Part shown: piece after piece, positions 7,711 through 15,796 of the stretch
How the letters are laid out: every line of letters begins with the position of its first letter
Position numbering within the stretch: the first letter of the stretch is position 1
Origin: Verrucomicrobiota bacterium
Lineage (GTDB): Bacteria > Verrucomicrobiota > Verrucomicrobiia > Opitutales > Opitutaceae
Assembly (NCBI GenBank): GCA_026398135.1
Contig: JAPLTN010000037.1
Location: 1 to 50,149 of the forward strand
DNA: 50,149 nt
Reading direction: 5' to 3'
Program-made: the position numbers and the translations under genes
Notes under the pieces: generated by a model
Seen by the model: the letters and a program-made list of their open reading frames with translations, nothing else
What the model was told of the DNA's origin: nothing
The model's database searches: none

Positions 7711-8637
7711 TCAGCATTGGCCGCGTGCTTTGCGGCGGAGTTGCCAGGAGTTGTAGAGGTTGTGCCAGAGCACGTAGCTGGCGGGACCGAGGGCGATGAG
7801 CGGGCTGTACCACGTCATGGCGATCCAGATGGTGAGCAGGGTGTTTTTTTGGCCCAAGCATTGTCCGGCTTCGATGTCGGCGTCGGCCTCGCCGAGGCGT
7901 CGGCCGAGGCGGAATTGCAGCAGGCAGATTACCAGCGCCAGCCCGATGATGACAAAAACCCGCGACCACGGCGGCTGCATGGATTCGCGCAGGAAATGCG
8001 AAGTCTGAGCCGACACCAGAAATAGTACGCCCAGCCAGAGCGCGAAGGAGAAGGTGTTACGCCCGCTCCAGCGCGCGGCGGCCGGGGCCGCGCGGCGCAC
8101 GAGCAGGGCGATGAGCAGCGGGCCAAAAATCGTAAGCATGGTGCCGGCCACCAGCGGCCACGGCGAGGCGCTGCGAGCGGCGTTGCCCACGCCCGCCGGG
8201 GTGATGACGGCGAGCACCGCCGGCAGGTAAACGGCGGCGAACAGATTGGATCCCACCACGCAGATCGCGCCGTAGTCGGCGCGTCGGCCGAGCAGGCCGA
8301 GGATGACCGGCGCGGCGGTGGCGGTCGGCGTGAGCACCACTAGCGCGAGCGAGAGCGCTACCTCGGGGCCGAGCGGGCGCAGGGCGAAGCCAAGGGCCAG
8401 GCCAAGTAGCGGGGGAACGAGAAGCAGCTTGAGGTGACTGCGGCGAAAGCTGGCGGTGTTTAGCTTTAGGCCGAGAAAGGTGAGCCCCAGCATGCCCATA
8501 ATCAGCCAGCGCAGGGCGGGCGAGGCGACGTGGGCGGCAGGCAGGAGCGCCCCGAGCAAGATCGCCCAGAGGATGAGCCAGGTGCGGGAGGTGAGGGTGG
8601 CGTAGCTGCGCCAGATCCAGGCTTCGAGGGCGTTCAT
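7711..8637 (-). CDS. Bile acid:sodium symporter (BASS) family transporter
   Basis: The 308-residue protein is almost entirely hydrophobic helices, about nine or ten. It carries the features LTPTATAAPVILGLLGRRAD in the first half and GQCLGQKNTLLTIWIA in the second, the paired crossover regions of this fold. Family members move organic anions with sodium, but bacterial substrates are mostly unknown and none can be inferred here. The ATG at 8637 gives a normal N-terminus. The gene stands alone, 63 bp upstream of the antitoxin start on the same strand. Confidence 0.82.
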   Translation of the reverse strand: MNALEAWIWRSYATLTSRTWLILWAILLGALLPAAHVASPALRWLIMGMLGLTFLGLKLNTASFRRSHLKLLLVPPLLGLALGFALRPLGPEVALSLALVVLTPTATAAPVILGLLGRRADYGAICVVGSNLFAAVYLPAVLAVITPAGVGNAARSASPWPLVAGTMLTIFGPLLIALLVRRAAPAAARWSGRNTFSFALWLGVLFLVSAQTSHFLRESMQPPWSRVFVIIGLALVICLLQFRLGRRLGEADADIEAGQCLGQKNTLLTIWIAMTWYSPLIALGPASYVLWHNLYNSWQLRRKARGQC

Positions 8638-8967
8638 GGCGACGGTGGACGTTTAAACCATGCGAGTCGGATGCGGGCGAAAAGATCAAACCCTGCGCGT
8701 TTCCTGCGCGAACCGCGCGTTATTCACAACCCGGATTGCCACGAAAAACACGAGAAGTCCCGGTCCAAAATCGTTGCCTCCACCGCGCGCCTGTAGGCGC
8801 CTGAAGCGCTACCTTCGCGCTTGGGTTGTCGTGTTTTTCGCGGCTAAAAAGTTTGAACTGAGTCGTTTCGCGACCCCTTCGTTTACTCCAGAATCAAGCA
8901 CTTGGGGGATTGGTGAACAGGCGGTGCCTGCGCGAACCGCCCCAAAAGACAAGTGTAACCAATTTGG
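8638..8967. other. Intergenic region with two inverted repeats
   Basis: About 330 bp separate the transporter from the glycosylase gene. There is no credible gene. The stretch holds a 107-bp inverted-repeat unit (8738-8844) and most of a long perfect palindrome (8940-8986), both annotated separately. The transporter promoter should lie in 8640-8730, but I see no clear -35/-10 pair. Confidence 0.6.
8738..8844. repeat. Inverted-repeat unit of the CCACGAAAAACACG type
   Basis: The left arm GCCACGAAAAACACGA (8738-8753) pairs with 8829-8844 with one mismatch, leaving a 75-bp interior. It has no reading frame. The arms resemble in style, though not in exact sequence, the GGCCACA palindrome at 6139-6205. 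It may be a small non-autonomous repeat. Confidence 0.55.
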
Positions 8968-8986
8968 TTACACTTGTCTTTTGGGG
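8940..8986. repeat. Perfect 23-bp palindrome overlapping the glycosylase stop codon
   Basis: Arms 8940-8962 and 8964-8986 are perfectly complementary around a single central T. The core GTGTAACCAATTTGGTTAC is shared with 28205-28245, and a variant lies at 17989-18027. Read on the minus strand, the palindrome encodes the last residues (KRQV) and TAA stop of the glycosylase. It could act as a transcription terminator, but no run of T follows it. Confidence 0.85.
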
Positions 8987-9894
8987 GTGATGAGGGGCGG
9001 GGGAGGGGAGGGGTGTTTTTGGGCGCGTTCGTAGGCGAAGAGGTATTGCTGGGCCAGGCCGGCTTGGGGGCCGAAGTGGCGGCGGCCGAAATGGGCGATC
9101 TGGGCCGGCTTCCAGTCTTCGAGGCCGTAGCGGCGCTCCATCGCTTTGATAATCCAGGTATCGACCGGAAACGCCTCTAGCCGCCCCGCGCCAAAGAGGA
9201 GCACGCAGTCGGCGATTTTTTCCCCGACACCGGGCAGGGTGAGCAGGCGCTCTTTCGCCTCGGGGTAGGGCGCGGCTTCGGTGGCATCGAGCCAGCCGGG
9301 GTTCTCGGCGAGGTGGCGGGCGATGCCGGCCACGTGGCGGGCGCGGAAGCCGAGGGCGCAGGCGCGGAGTTGGTCTTCGGATACGGCGGCAAGCTCGTCC
9401 CACGTCGGCAGGGCGCGCGCACCGTGGGGCAGGGCGCGGCCGTGGCGGGCGGCGAGCAGGCCCATCATCTGTTTGATCTGCACGATTTGCTTGGTGGCGC
9501 TGCACACGAAGCCGAGCAGGGTCTCGCCGAAGGGCTGGCGCAGGATGCGCAGGCCGGGGCAGGCGGCCATGGCGGCGGCGAGATGCGGGTCGGAGCGCCA
9601 GGGCAGCGCGTCGGGATCGGCGTCGGGGCCGGAGAGGTAGGCGTGAAGCGCGTTGGCGGTGGCGGGGATGTCGGCAGTGGCGGGGGTGGTGAATTCCAGC
9701 GTGCCGGGCGCGGCGGGGGCGAGGCGAACGCGGACGTGGTGGGCGGACCATTGGCCTTCCAAGCTGCCGTCGGGCTGGGTGTGCCAGCGGAAGGCCTGGC
9801 CGCCGTCGAGCAGCTCGGTGAGCACCGCCGGAGTGAAGGCTACGGCGTGCGGGAGTGGCGGGACGGGACGCCACGGATGCCAGGACGGGCCCAT
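8968..9894 (-). CDS. ogg: 8-oxoguanine DNA glycosylase (OGG1 type)
   Basis: The 308-residue protein has the OGG N-terminal domain with GQAFRW (32-37). The HhH-GPD core follows: LTLPGVGEKIADCVLLFGAG, with catalytic Lys226, then AFPVDTW with catalytic Asp245. It should remove 8-oxoguanine from DNA and cut the strand. The protein is eukaryote-like in length and order rather than short like archaeal OGG2. Its start lies 1 bp after the adaptor gene stop, so it is probably the third gene of the RND operon. Its last codons lie in the palindrome at 8940-8986. Confidence 0.9.
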   Translation of the reverse strand: MGPSWHPWRPVPPLPHAVAFTPAVLTELLDGGQAFRWHTQPDGSLEGQWSAHHVRVRLAPAAPGTLEFTTPATADIPATANALHAYLSGPDADPDALPWRSDPHLAAAMAACPGLRILRQPFGETLLGFVCSATKQIVQIKQMMGLLAARHGRALPHGARALPTWDELAAVSEDQLRACALGFRARHVAGIARHLAENPGWLDATEAAPYPEAKERLLTLPGVGEKIADCVLLFGAGRLEAFPVDTWIIKAMERRYGLEDWKPAQIAHFGRRHFGPQAGLAQQYLFAYERAQKHPSPPPPLITPKRQV

Positions 9895-9895
9895 T

Positions 9896-10942
9896 TCAGG
9901 GGACGAGCTGGCCGTCTTGGAGCAGGGCGTTGGGATTTAAAATGATGGAGGACTCGGCGGTGAGGCCTTCGAGGATTTCGATTTTGGGGCCGAGGTTGCG
10001 GCCGGTGGTGACGGGGGTGAAAGCGACGCGGCCGTCTTTGACCTGGGCGACGTGGGGGCGTCCGGAGCGTGTGGAAAGGGCGTTGACCGGCACGAGCAGG
10101 CGCGGGGGGGCGGAGGCGGCGGGGGCGAGTTGGGCGGTGCCATTGAGGCCGGCGGGGATGGCGAGGCCGGGATTGGGCAGGGTGAGTTCGATGCGCATGG
10201 TGCCGGCGGCGGGGTCGATGATGCCGGCGGTGCGGGCGACGGTGGCGGGGAATTTTTTCCCAGGCAGTTCGGCGAACTCCACCGTGGCGGTCTGGCCTGG
10301 CTGGACTCCGAGGGCGAGGGCGGGGGCGGCGTCGAGCAGGGCGCGCAGTTCGTTGACGCGCATGATTTGGAAGAGCCAGCGGCCGGCGGTGGTGGAGTCG
10401 CCCTGGATGAGGTCGCCGCGGTCGAACTGGCGGTGGGTGACGATGCCATCGAAGGGGGCGGTGATGCGCTGGAAGGCCTGGAGTTGTTGCAGGCGTTTGA
10501 GGTCGGCCTCGGCGGCGAGCAGGTCGGCCTCGGCGGTTTTGGCGTTGGCTGCGCCGAGGTCGGCGGCTTCGCCGGAGAGCACGTTTTTCTCGGCCAGGGC
10601 CTGGGTGCGGCGGAGGTTGGCGCGGGCGAGTTCGGCGCGGGCGGCGGCTTGGGCGACGGCGGCCTGGGCGCGCTCCACGGCGCGGTCGGTCTCCGGTGCG
10701 GCGATGACGGCGAGCACGTCGCCGGCGCGCACGTGATCGCCGATGTCGGCGCGGCGTTCTGCGAGCATGCCGGTGGCGCGGGCGTAGAGGGTGGCCTGTT
10801 CGGCGGGGGCGGTGCGGACGGGCAGGCGCGCACCGGCGGCGGCGGGGGCGGGCTCGGGGCGCGAGAGTTGAAGTTTACCGGTTTCGGCGGCGGATAGGGT
10901 GAGCGCGAGGGTGGCCGCGAAGGTGGCGAGAAGGAGGCGCAT
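9896..10942 (-). CDS. RND efflux periplasmic adaptor subunit (MFP/HlyD family)
   Basis: The 348-residue protein has a signal peptide (about 1-19). A split lipoyl domain flanks a coiled-coil hairpin (about 85-150, Ala/Glu/Arg-rich), with ITAPFDGIVTHR at the second half-lipoyl and beta-barrel and membrane-proximal segments after it. It bridges the inner-membrane pump to an outer-membrane channel. It starts 20 bp after the pump gene and ends 1 bp before ogg. No outer-membrane factor gene is nearby, so a TolC-like protein from elsewhere is presumed. Confidence 0.9.
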   Translation of the reverse strand: MRLLLATFAATLALTLSAAETGKLQLSRPEPAPAAAGARLPVRTAPAEQATLYARATGMLAERRADIGDHVRAGDVLAVIAAPETDRAVERAQAAVAQAAARAELARANLRRTQALAEKNVLSGEAADLGAANAKTAEADLLAAEADLKRLQQLQAFQRITAPFDGIVTHRQFDRGDLIQGDSTTAGRWLFQIMRVNELRALLDAAPALALGVQPGQTATVEFAELPGKKFPATVARTAGIIDPAAGTMRIELTLPNPGLAIPAGLNGTAQLAPAASAPPRLLVPVNALSTRSGRPHVAQVKDGRVAFTPVTTGRNLGPKIEILEGLTAESSIILNPNALLQDGQLVP

Positions 10943-10962
10943 GGGAGGAGAAGGTGGCGTGG

Positions 10963-13900
10963 TTAGGCGACTACGGTGTGGGTATCGTCCTCGCGGGGTT
11001 TGGGCGGCCGGCGTTGGAGGAGGGCGAAGACGAAGGGCACGACGAAGAGGGTGGCGAGGGTGCCGAGGAGAAGACCGCCGATGACGGCGCGGCCGAGGGG
11101 AGCGTTTTGTTCGCCGCCTTCGCCGTGGCCCAGGGCCATGGGCAGGACGCCGAGGATCATGGCGAGGGCGGTCATGCCGACCGGGCGCAGGCGGGTGGAG
11201 GCGGCTTCAAGGGCGGAGGCGGTGCCGGTGCGGCCTTGCTCCCAGAGGTCGCGGGCGAAGCTGGTGACGAGCACGCTGTTGGCGGTGGAGACGCCGACGA
11301 CCATGATGATGCCCATGAGGGCGGGCACGCTGAGCGGGGTGTGTGTTACCCAAAGGGCGAGGAAGGCACCGGAGATCGCGAGGGGCAGCCCGCTGATGGC
11401 GGCGAAGGGCAGGGACCAGGACTGGAAGTTGACCACCATGACGAGGAAGATGAGCACGGCGGAGAGGGCGAGGCCGCCGAAGAGTTCGGCGTAGGCCCCG
11501 TTCATGAGGGCGGCCTGGCCGGCGAGCTCGATGCGGTTGCCGGGCTTTTGTTGTTTGCGCAGCTCGGCCAGTATGGGGTCGAGACGTTTGAGGATGGAGC
11601 CGATGTCGGTTTCCTGGGTGTTGGCGAGCACGGTGAGCGCAGGCAGCAGGGTGGTGCGGGAGACGCTGGCGGTGACCTTGCGTTCGCTGAGTTTGGCGAA
11701 GGCCCCGAGCAGCACGGTGGGTCCGCCGGCGGCGGGGCGGACGGACAGGCTTAGGAGTTGATTAACGTCGATGAGGCGGGAGGGCGGGACCTGCACCTGA
11801 ACCTCGTAGGAAGCGCCGGCGACGGGGTCGGCCCAGAAGCTGGGGGCGACGGAGCCGCCGGAGCCGAGGGTGGTGAGCAGGGCGTTGGTGGCGTCCTGCG
11901 GGGTGACGCCGTAGCGGGCGGCGCGGACGCGGTCGATTTCGAGGTAGAACTCGGGCGCGCCGAGGACCTCGCGCAGGGTGATGTCGACGGTGCCAGGGAT
12001 GGCGCGGAGGCGTTCGCGGAGCTGGTTGGCGAGGGCGAGGTTGCCGGGCACGTCGCGGCCGATGAACCGGATTTCGAAGGCGGTGGGCGCGCCGCCGGAG
12101 AGGGTCTGGCTGGTGGCGTCGGCGGGGCGGAAGAAGGACTCGGTGCCGGGGAACTTGTCCGCGAGCAGAGCGCGGATTTGCTTCATGTAACCGGCAGTCG
12201 GCGCGTGGCCGGGGGCGAGCTGGATCATGAATTCGCCGTCGGCGGAGCCGGAGGACGTGCTCTCGACCCAGGCGAGGTTGCCGAAGGCGGGCAGGCCGAT
12301 GTTTTCCACGATGAACTGGAGGTCGCGGGCGGGGATGGTCTCGCGCAGGGAGCGTTGAATGTCGCCGAAACGGCGGGCGGTTTCGTCGATGCGGGTGCCG
12401 GCGGGAAGGCGCACGAAAAGCTTCATCAATCCGGCGTCGGTGACGGGGAAAAACTCGCGGCCGAGGGTGGCCCATGCGCCGGTGCCGAGTCCGGCGACGG
12501 CAAGCACGAGGGCGGGGATGAGCCAGCGCCGGGCGAGGAAGCGGTCGAGCAGGGCGCGTTGGCGCAGGGCGAGGGCGTCGATGGTGTGCTCGATGGCGTG
12601 GTGGAGTCTGGCCAGGCTGCGTGGCGGGCGGGTGGCGGCGGCGTGCTCGGCGCGGACCTCGGCGGGCAGAAGCAGCGCGGCGAGGGTGGGCACAAGGGTG
12701 CGGGAGAGCACGTAGCTGGCGATCATCGCGAAGATGACGGCGAGGGCGAGGGGCTTGAAGACGAAGGCGGCGGTGCCGGTGAGCAGGAAAATGGGCAGGA
12801 AAACGATGCAGATGCCGGTGGTGGAAACGAACTCGGGGAAGGCTACCTGTTGCGCGCCGGCGAGGATGGCTTCGCGCACGCCCAGACCGGAGGCGATCTG
12901 GCGTTTGATGTTTTCGATTTCGACCAGAGCGTTGTCCACCAGGATGCCAATGGCGAGGGCGAGGCCGCCGAGGGACATGAGGTTGAAAGTCGCGCCGGTG
13001 AGGTTGAGGCCGATGATGGAACAGAGCAGGGCGAGCGGGATCGAGGTGAGCACGATGCAGGTGGCCCGCCAGGAGCCGAGGAAAAGCAGGACCACGAAGG
13101 CGACGAGCGCGCCGACCAGAACGATTTCCTTGAGCACGCTGGCGATGGAAGCGCGGACGAAAATCGACTGGTCAAAGATGGGTTCAATCTTGAGTCCGGG
13201 AGGCGCGGCGGCGCGGATGCCGGGCAGGCGGCCGAGGATGGCGTCAACGATTTCGAGGGTGGAGGCGTTGCCCAGTTTCAGGACGGTGACGATGACGGCG
13301 TTTTGGCCGTTGAGGCGGGCGATGTTGGTGGAGACGGCCTCGCCGTCGCGGACGTTGGCGACGTCGCGCAGGAGCACGAGGCGGCCGTCCACCGAGCGGA
13401 TGGGCAGGTCGAGGAATTCGGGGATGGTGGCGGGGCTGGCGTTGAGGCCGACGCCGAGTTCGCGTTCGCCCTCGCGGAGGGTGCCGGAGGGGAGGGTGAG
13501 ATTTTGGGTGGCGATGGCGCGGCTGACCTCGGTGGCGGAGAGGCCGTAGGCGTTGAGCGCATCGGGGTTGAGATCCACCATGATCTGGCGGGCGGCACCG
13601 CCGTAGGGCAGGGAGAGGCGGATGCCGGGGATGTCTTGCACCTGGCCGCGCAGGGCGAGGCGGGCCCAATCGAAGAGGGCGCCGTCGGTCAGCGAATCGG
13701 AGGAGATGACCAACTGGAGAATGGGGACGCTGGACGGGCTGGTTTGGACGATGAGCGGCGGGGTGGTGCCGGTGGGCATGCGGCGCAGAATGGTTTGCGA
13801 GATGCCCGTAACTTGGGCGAGAGCGCGCTCGATGCTCACGTAGGGCTGGAAACGCAGTTTGATGAGGGCGGTGCCGGCGAGGGTCTCGGAGCGGACCTCG

Positions 13901-14136
13901 CGGAGATCGTCCACGTTATTGAGGATGGCGATTTCAGAGAACGAAGTGACCTTGGCGGCCATCTCGGGGGCGTTGAGACCGTTGTAGCTCCAGACGACGA
14001 GGAGTTCGGGGCTGTCCACCCGGGGCATGATGTCGGTGGACATGCGCTTGGCGGCGAGCAGGCCGAAGAGCGCGATGAGGATCGCGAACACCGCGACGGT
14101 GTATTTGTAGCGGAGGGCGAAATAGACGATCCACAT
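10963..14136 (-). CDS. RND-family multidrug efflux permease (AcrB/MexB-like)
   Basis: The 1057-residue protein has the duplicated RND layout. An N-terminal helix precedes a large periplasmic loop, a bundle of helices, a second periplasmic loop and a final helix bundle. The TM4 proton-relay region near residue 400 reads GILVDNALVEIENI, so the AcrB Asp-Asp pair is Asp-Asn here, as in many divergent pumps. It should export drugs or other hydrophobic compounds using the proton gradient. It is the first gene of a pump-adaptor-ogg operon. The substrate is unknown. The long open frame on the opposite strand is a GC-driven shadow. Confidence 0.93.
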   Translation of the reverse strand: MWIVYFALRYKYTVAVFAILIALFGLLAAKRMSTDIMPRVDSPELLVVWSYNGLNAPEMAAKVTSFSEIAILNNVDDLREVRSETLAGTALIKLRFQPYVSIERALAQVTGISQTILRRMPTGTTPPLIVQTSPSSVPILQLVISSDSLTDGALFDWARLALRGQVQDIPGIRLSLPYGGAARQIMVDLNPDALNAYGLSATEVSRAIATQNLTLPSGTLREGERELGVGLNASPATIPEFLDLPIRSVDGRLVLLRDVANVRDGEAVSTNIARLNGQNAVIVTVLKLGNASTLEIVDAILGRLPGIRAAAPPGLKIEPIFDQSIFVRASIASVLKEIVLVGALVAFVVLLFLGSWRATCIVLTSIPLALLCSIIGLNLTGATFNLMSLGGLALAIGILVDNALVEIENIKRQIASGLGVREAILAGAQQVAFPEFVSTTGICIVFLPIFLLTGTAAFVFKPLALAVIFAMIASYVLSRTLVPTLAALLLPAEVRAEHAAATRPPRSLARLHHAIEHTIDALALRQRALLDRFLARRWLIPALVLAVAGLGTGAWATLGREFFPVTDAGLMKLFVRLPAGTRIDETARRFGDIQRSLRETIPARDLQFIVENIGLPAFGNLAWVESTSSGSADGEFMIQLAPGHAPTAGYMKQIRALLADKFPGTESFFRPADATSQTLSGGAPTAFEIRFIGRDVPGNLALANQLRERLRAIPGTVDITLREVLGAPEFYLEIDRVRAARYGVTPQDATNALLTTLGSGGSVAPSFWADPVAGASYEVQVQVPPSRLIDVNQLLSLSVRPAAGGPTVLLGAFAKLSERKVTASVSRTTLLPALTVLANTQETDIGSILKRLDPILAELRKQQKPGNRIELAGQAALMNGAYAELFGGLALSAVLIFLVMVVNFQSWSLPFAAISGLPLAISGAFLALWVTHTPLSVPALMGIIMVVGVSTANSVLVTSFARDLWEQGRTGTASALEAASTRLRPVGMTALAMILGVLPMALGHGEGGEQNAPLGRAVIGGLLLGTLATLFVVPFVFALLQRRPPKPREDDTHTVVA

Positions 14137-14268
14137 GGCGGTGATTGCGGGGACGGAAACGAGGGACGCAGGTTACGCAATCGACCGTGGAGATTCGCAG
14201 GTCGAGCGAAGCACGGTGGATTGGGGGCGGAGGCCGGGTGTCCCTCCCTGCCGGGCGGACGGCGCTCC

Positions 14269-15243
14269 TCAGGCGGCTTTGGCGCCTTGGGTGACGTAGG
14301 CGAGCTGCACGGCGTCGTGGATGGCCTCGATGCGGGTCTGGATGCTGTCGAGGTATTCGTGGAGGCCGGAGGCTATGATCTTTTTTACCTCGGTGGTTTC
14401 CAGTTCGAGCCGGAGCTGGCTGACGAGTTCGTGGGCGGAGGCGGTGGCGGGGCGGGTGCCGCCGGCACCGATGCGCTGGAGGCATTGTTCGGCCTCGGTG
14501 ATGGCGAAGCGGATGCTGCGGGGGAATGCTGGGTCGCGCAGGAGATAATCGACCACCCTGGCGAGGTCGAGGTCGCCGCGCCGGGAGCGGCGGAAGGCCT
14601 CGAAGGCGGAGCAGGAGCGCAGTACGGAGGCCCATTGGACCATGTCGAGGGCGGAGCCGACGGCCTGCACGCTGGGCAGGATCATGTAATATTTAATGTC
14701 GAGAATGCGGGAGATGTTGTCCGCGCGTTCGAGGTGGCGGCCGAGGTCGTAGAACCACCAGCCGTCGGTGCGTGGGATCATGGCTTCGGCGACGCCGTGG
14801 AAGAGCTGGGTCTGGGTCTTGATCCAGGCGAGGTAGTCGGCGGCGCCGATCTGGGCGTAGCGGGTGAAGTCGTCGTCTTTAAGCCGCAGGTAAAAGGTGT
14901 TGATCGTCTCCCAGAGCTCGGCGGAGAGCTGGTCGCGGATGCAGCGGGCGTTTTCGCGGGCGAAGTTGATGCAGGAGAGGACGGAGGAGGGGTTCTCCTT
15001 GTCGAAGAGCATGAACTCGATGACGGCGCGCTCGGTGACTTTTTCGCCGTAGAGCTCGTGGAATTTCTCGTCGGAGCCGGTGACGAAGACGAGGGGTTCC
15101 CAGGCGCGGGGATCGTCGGCGTCCTGGCGGGATTGCAGGTCGAGGACGAGCTGGGCGTTCACCTCGACGATGCGGGCGGTGTTTTCGGCGCGTTCCAAAT
15201 ATCTCGCGATCCAGTAAATCAAGTTAGCGACTCGGCTTAGCAT
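14269..15243 (-). CDS. Alpha-E domain protein (DUF403)
   Basis: The 324-residue, mostly helical protein opens with MLSRVANLIYWIARYLERAE, the hallmark of the alpha-E family. It also has FARENARCIRDQLSAELWE and WWFYDLGRHLERADNISRIL. These proteins are nearly always encoded beside a circularly permuted ATP-grasp enzyme, as here (15790-17277). They are thought to take part in making or transferring a small peptide-like product. The biochemical role is not settled. The gene is separated from its partner by the four-helix-bundle unit, and no transglutaminase-like third member is visible. Confidence 0.9.
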   Translation of the reverse strand: MLSRVANLIYWIARYLERAENTARIVEVNAQLVLDLQSRQDADDPRAWEPLVFVTGSDEKFHELYGEKVTERAVIEFMLFDKENPSSVLSCINFARENARCIRDQLSAELWETINTFYLRLKDDDFTRYAQIGAADYLAWIKTQTQLFHGVAEAMIPRTDGWWFYDLGRHLERADNISRILDIKYYMILPSVQAVGSALDMVQWASVLRSCSAFEAFRRSRRGDLDLARVVDYLLRDPAFPRSIRFAITEAEQCLQRIGAGGTRPATASAHELVSQLRLELETTEVKKIIASGLHEYLDSIQTRIEAIHDAVQLAYVTQGAKAA

Positions 15244-15267
15244 TTTGGGTGAAGTTGGGTGCGCCTA

Positions 15268-15764
15268 AATGACCAATGACCAATGTCCAATGACCAATGT
15301 CGGTGCGGTGGTTGAAGGTTTCTTTAGCGGGAAGGGGCTTTCTTGGCGGTGCGTTCGCGGCGCAGATTGGCGTCGGTGGTGCGGATGATTTTGCAGAAAA
15401 TCAGGTGTAGTTCGCGGGATTCTTTCCAGAGCACTCGCAGGGTGTCGGCCTCTTTGGCGCAGGCTTTGGCCAACATCCGGCACCAGTGTTTTGTTTCCTT
15501 CGCCTCTTTGCGGCAGATCGCGATTTTATGGCGGAAGTCTGCTTTGGATTCCGCTTCATCGGCCTCGCCGTAGTTGGCGCCCAAGCTGGTGGCGGATTTC
15601 ACAAACTGGGTGATGAGGGGCGCGTTGATCGGCGTGTTTGGCAGGCCAAGACAAAACTCGATAACGGACTCACCAAACACTGCGGTGCGCTTTTCTAGGT
15701 CGTAGGCTAAATCAGCGGATGTAGTAGTTTTCATTGGGCCTTGGTCATTGGGCATTGGTCATTT
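15268..15764. mobile_element. Heptamer-flanked unit carrying a four-helix-bundle gene
   Basis: At 15271-15298 four tandem heptamers read GACCAAT (one is GTCCAAT). At 15732-15759 the opposite orientation appears as CATTGGG, CCTTGGT, CATTGGG and CATTGGT. The two arrays are inverted relative to each other and enclose a single four-helix-bundle gene. The unit sits between the ATP-grasp and alpha-E genes, normally adjacent partners. This is seen in the sequence; mobility is an inference. Confidence 0.6.
15324..15734 (-). CDS. Four-helix bundle protein (S23/IVS family)
   Basis: The protein (about 136 residues, starting MKTTTSADLAYDLEKRTAVF) has the family pattern: FGESVIEFCLGLPNTPIN, ITQFVKSATSLGANYGEADE and a SKADFRHKIAICRKEAKET helix. 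This family is known from intervening sequences in 23S rRNA genes and, elsewhere, as single genes of unknown function related to DGR accessory proteins. I chose the ATG at 15734. The alternative ATG at 15755 would translate the heptamer repeat (MPNDQGP). The basic tail suggests nucleic-acid binding. Confidence 0.85.
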   Translation of the reverse strand: MKTTTSADLAYDLEKRTAVFGESVIEFCLGLPNTPINAPLITQFVKSATSLGANYGEADEAESKADFRHKIAICRKEAKETKHWCRMLAKACAKEADTLRVLWKESRELHLIFCKIIRTTDANLRRERTAKKAPSR

Positions 15765-15796
15765 CGTGTGAGCGCGGCGTATGACGCGCTCACACG
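15765..15796. terminator. Hairpin containing the ATP-grasp stop codon
   Basis: Perfect 12-bp arms (CGTGTGAGCGCG at 15765-15776 and its complement at 15785-15796) enclose an 8-nt loop. On the minus strand the stop codon (GTG TGA) of the ATP-grasp gene falls inside the stem. It is probably a transcription end point. There is no clear T-tract. Confidence 0.55.

Noticed and set aside
11758-15240. Plus-strand open frame of 1160 codons
   Set aside because: It is antisense to the RND pump and alpha-E genes, has extreme Gly/Glu/Ala/Val composition and no recognisable motif. It is a shadow of high-GC coding DNA.
15271-15298. Possible CRISPR-like array
   Set aside because: The heptamers are tandem without spacers, and the second array is in inverted orientation around a gene.
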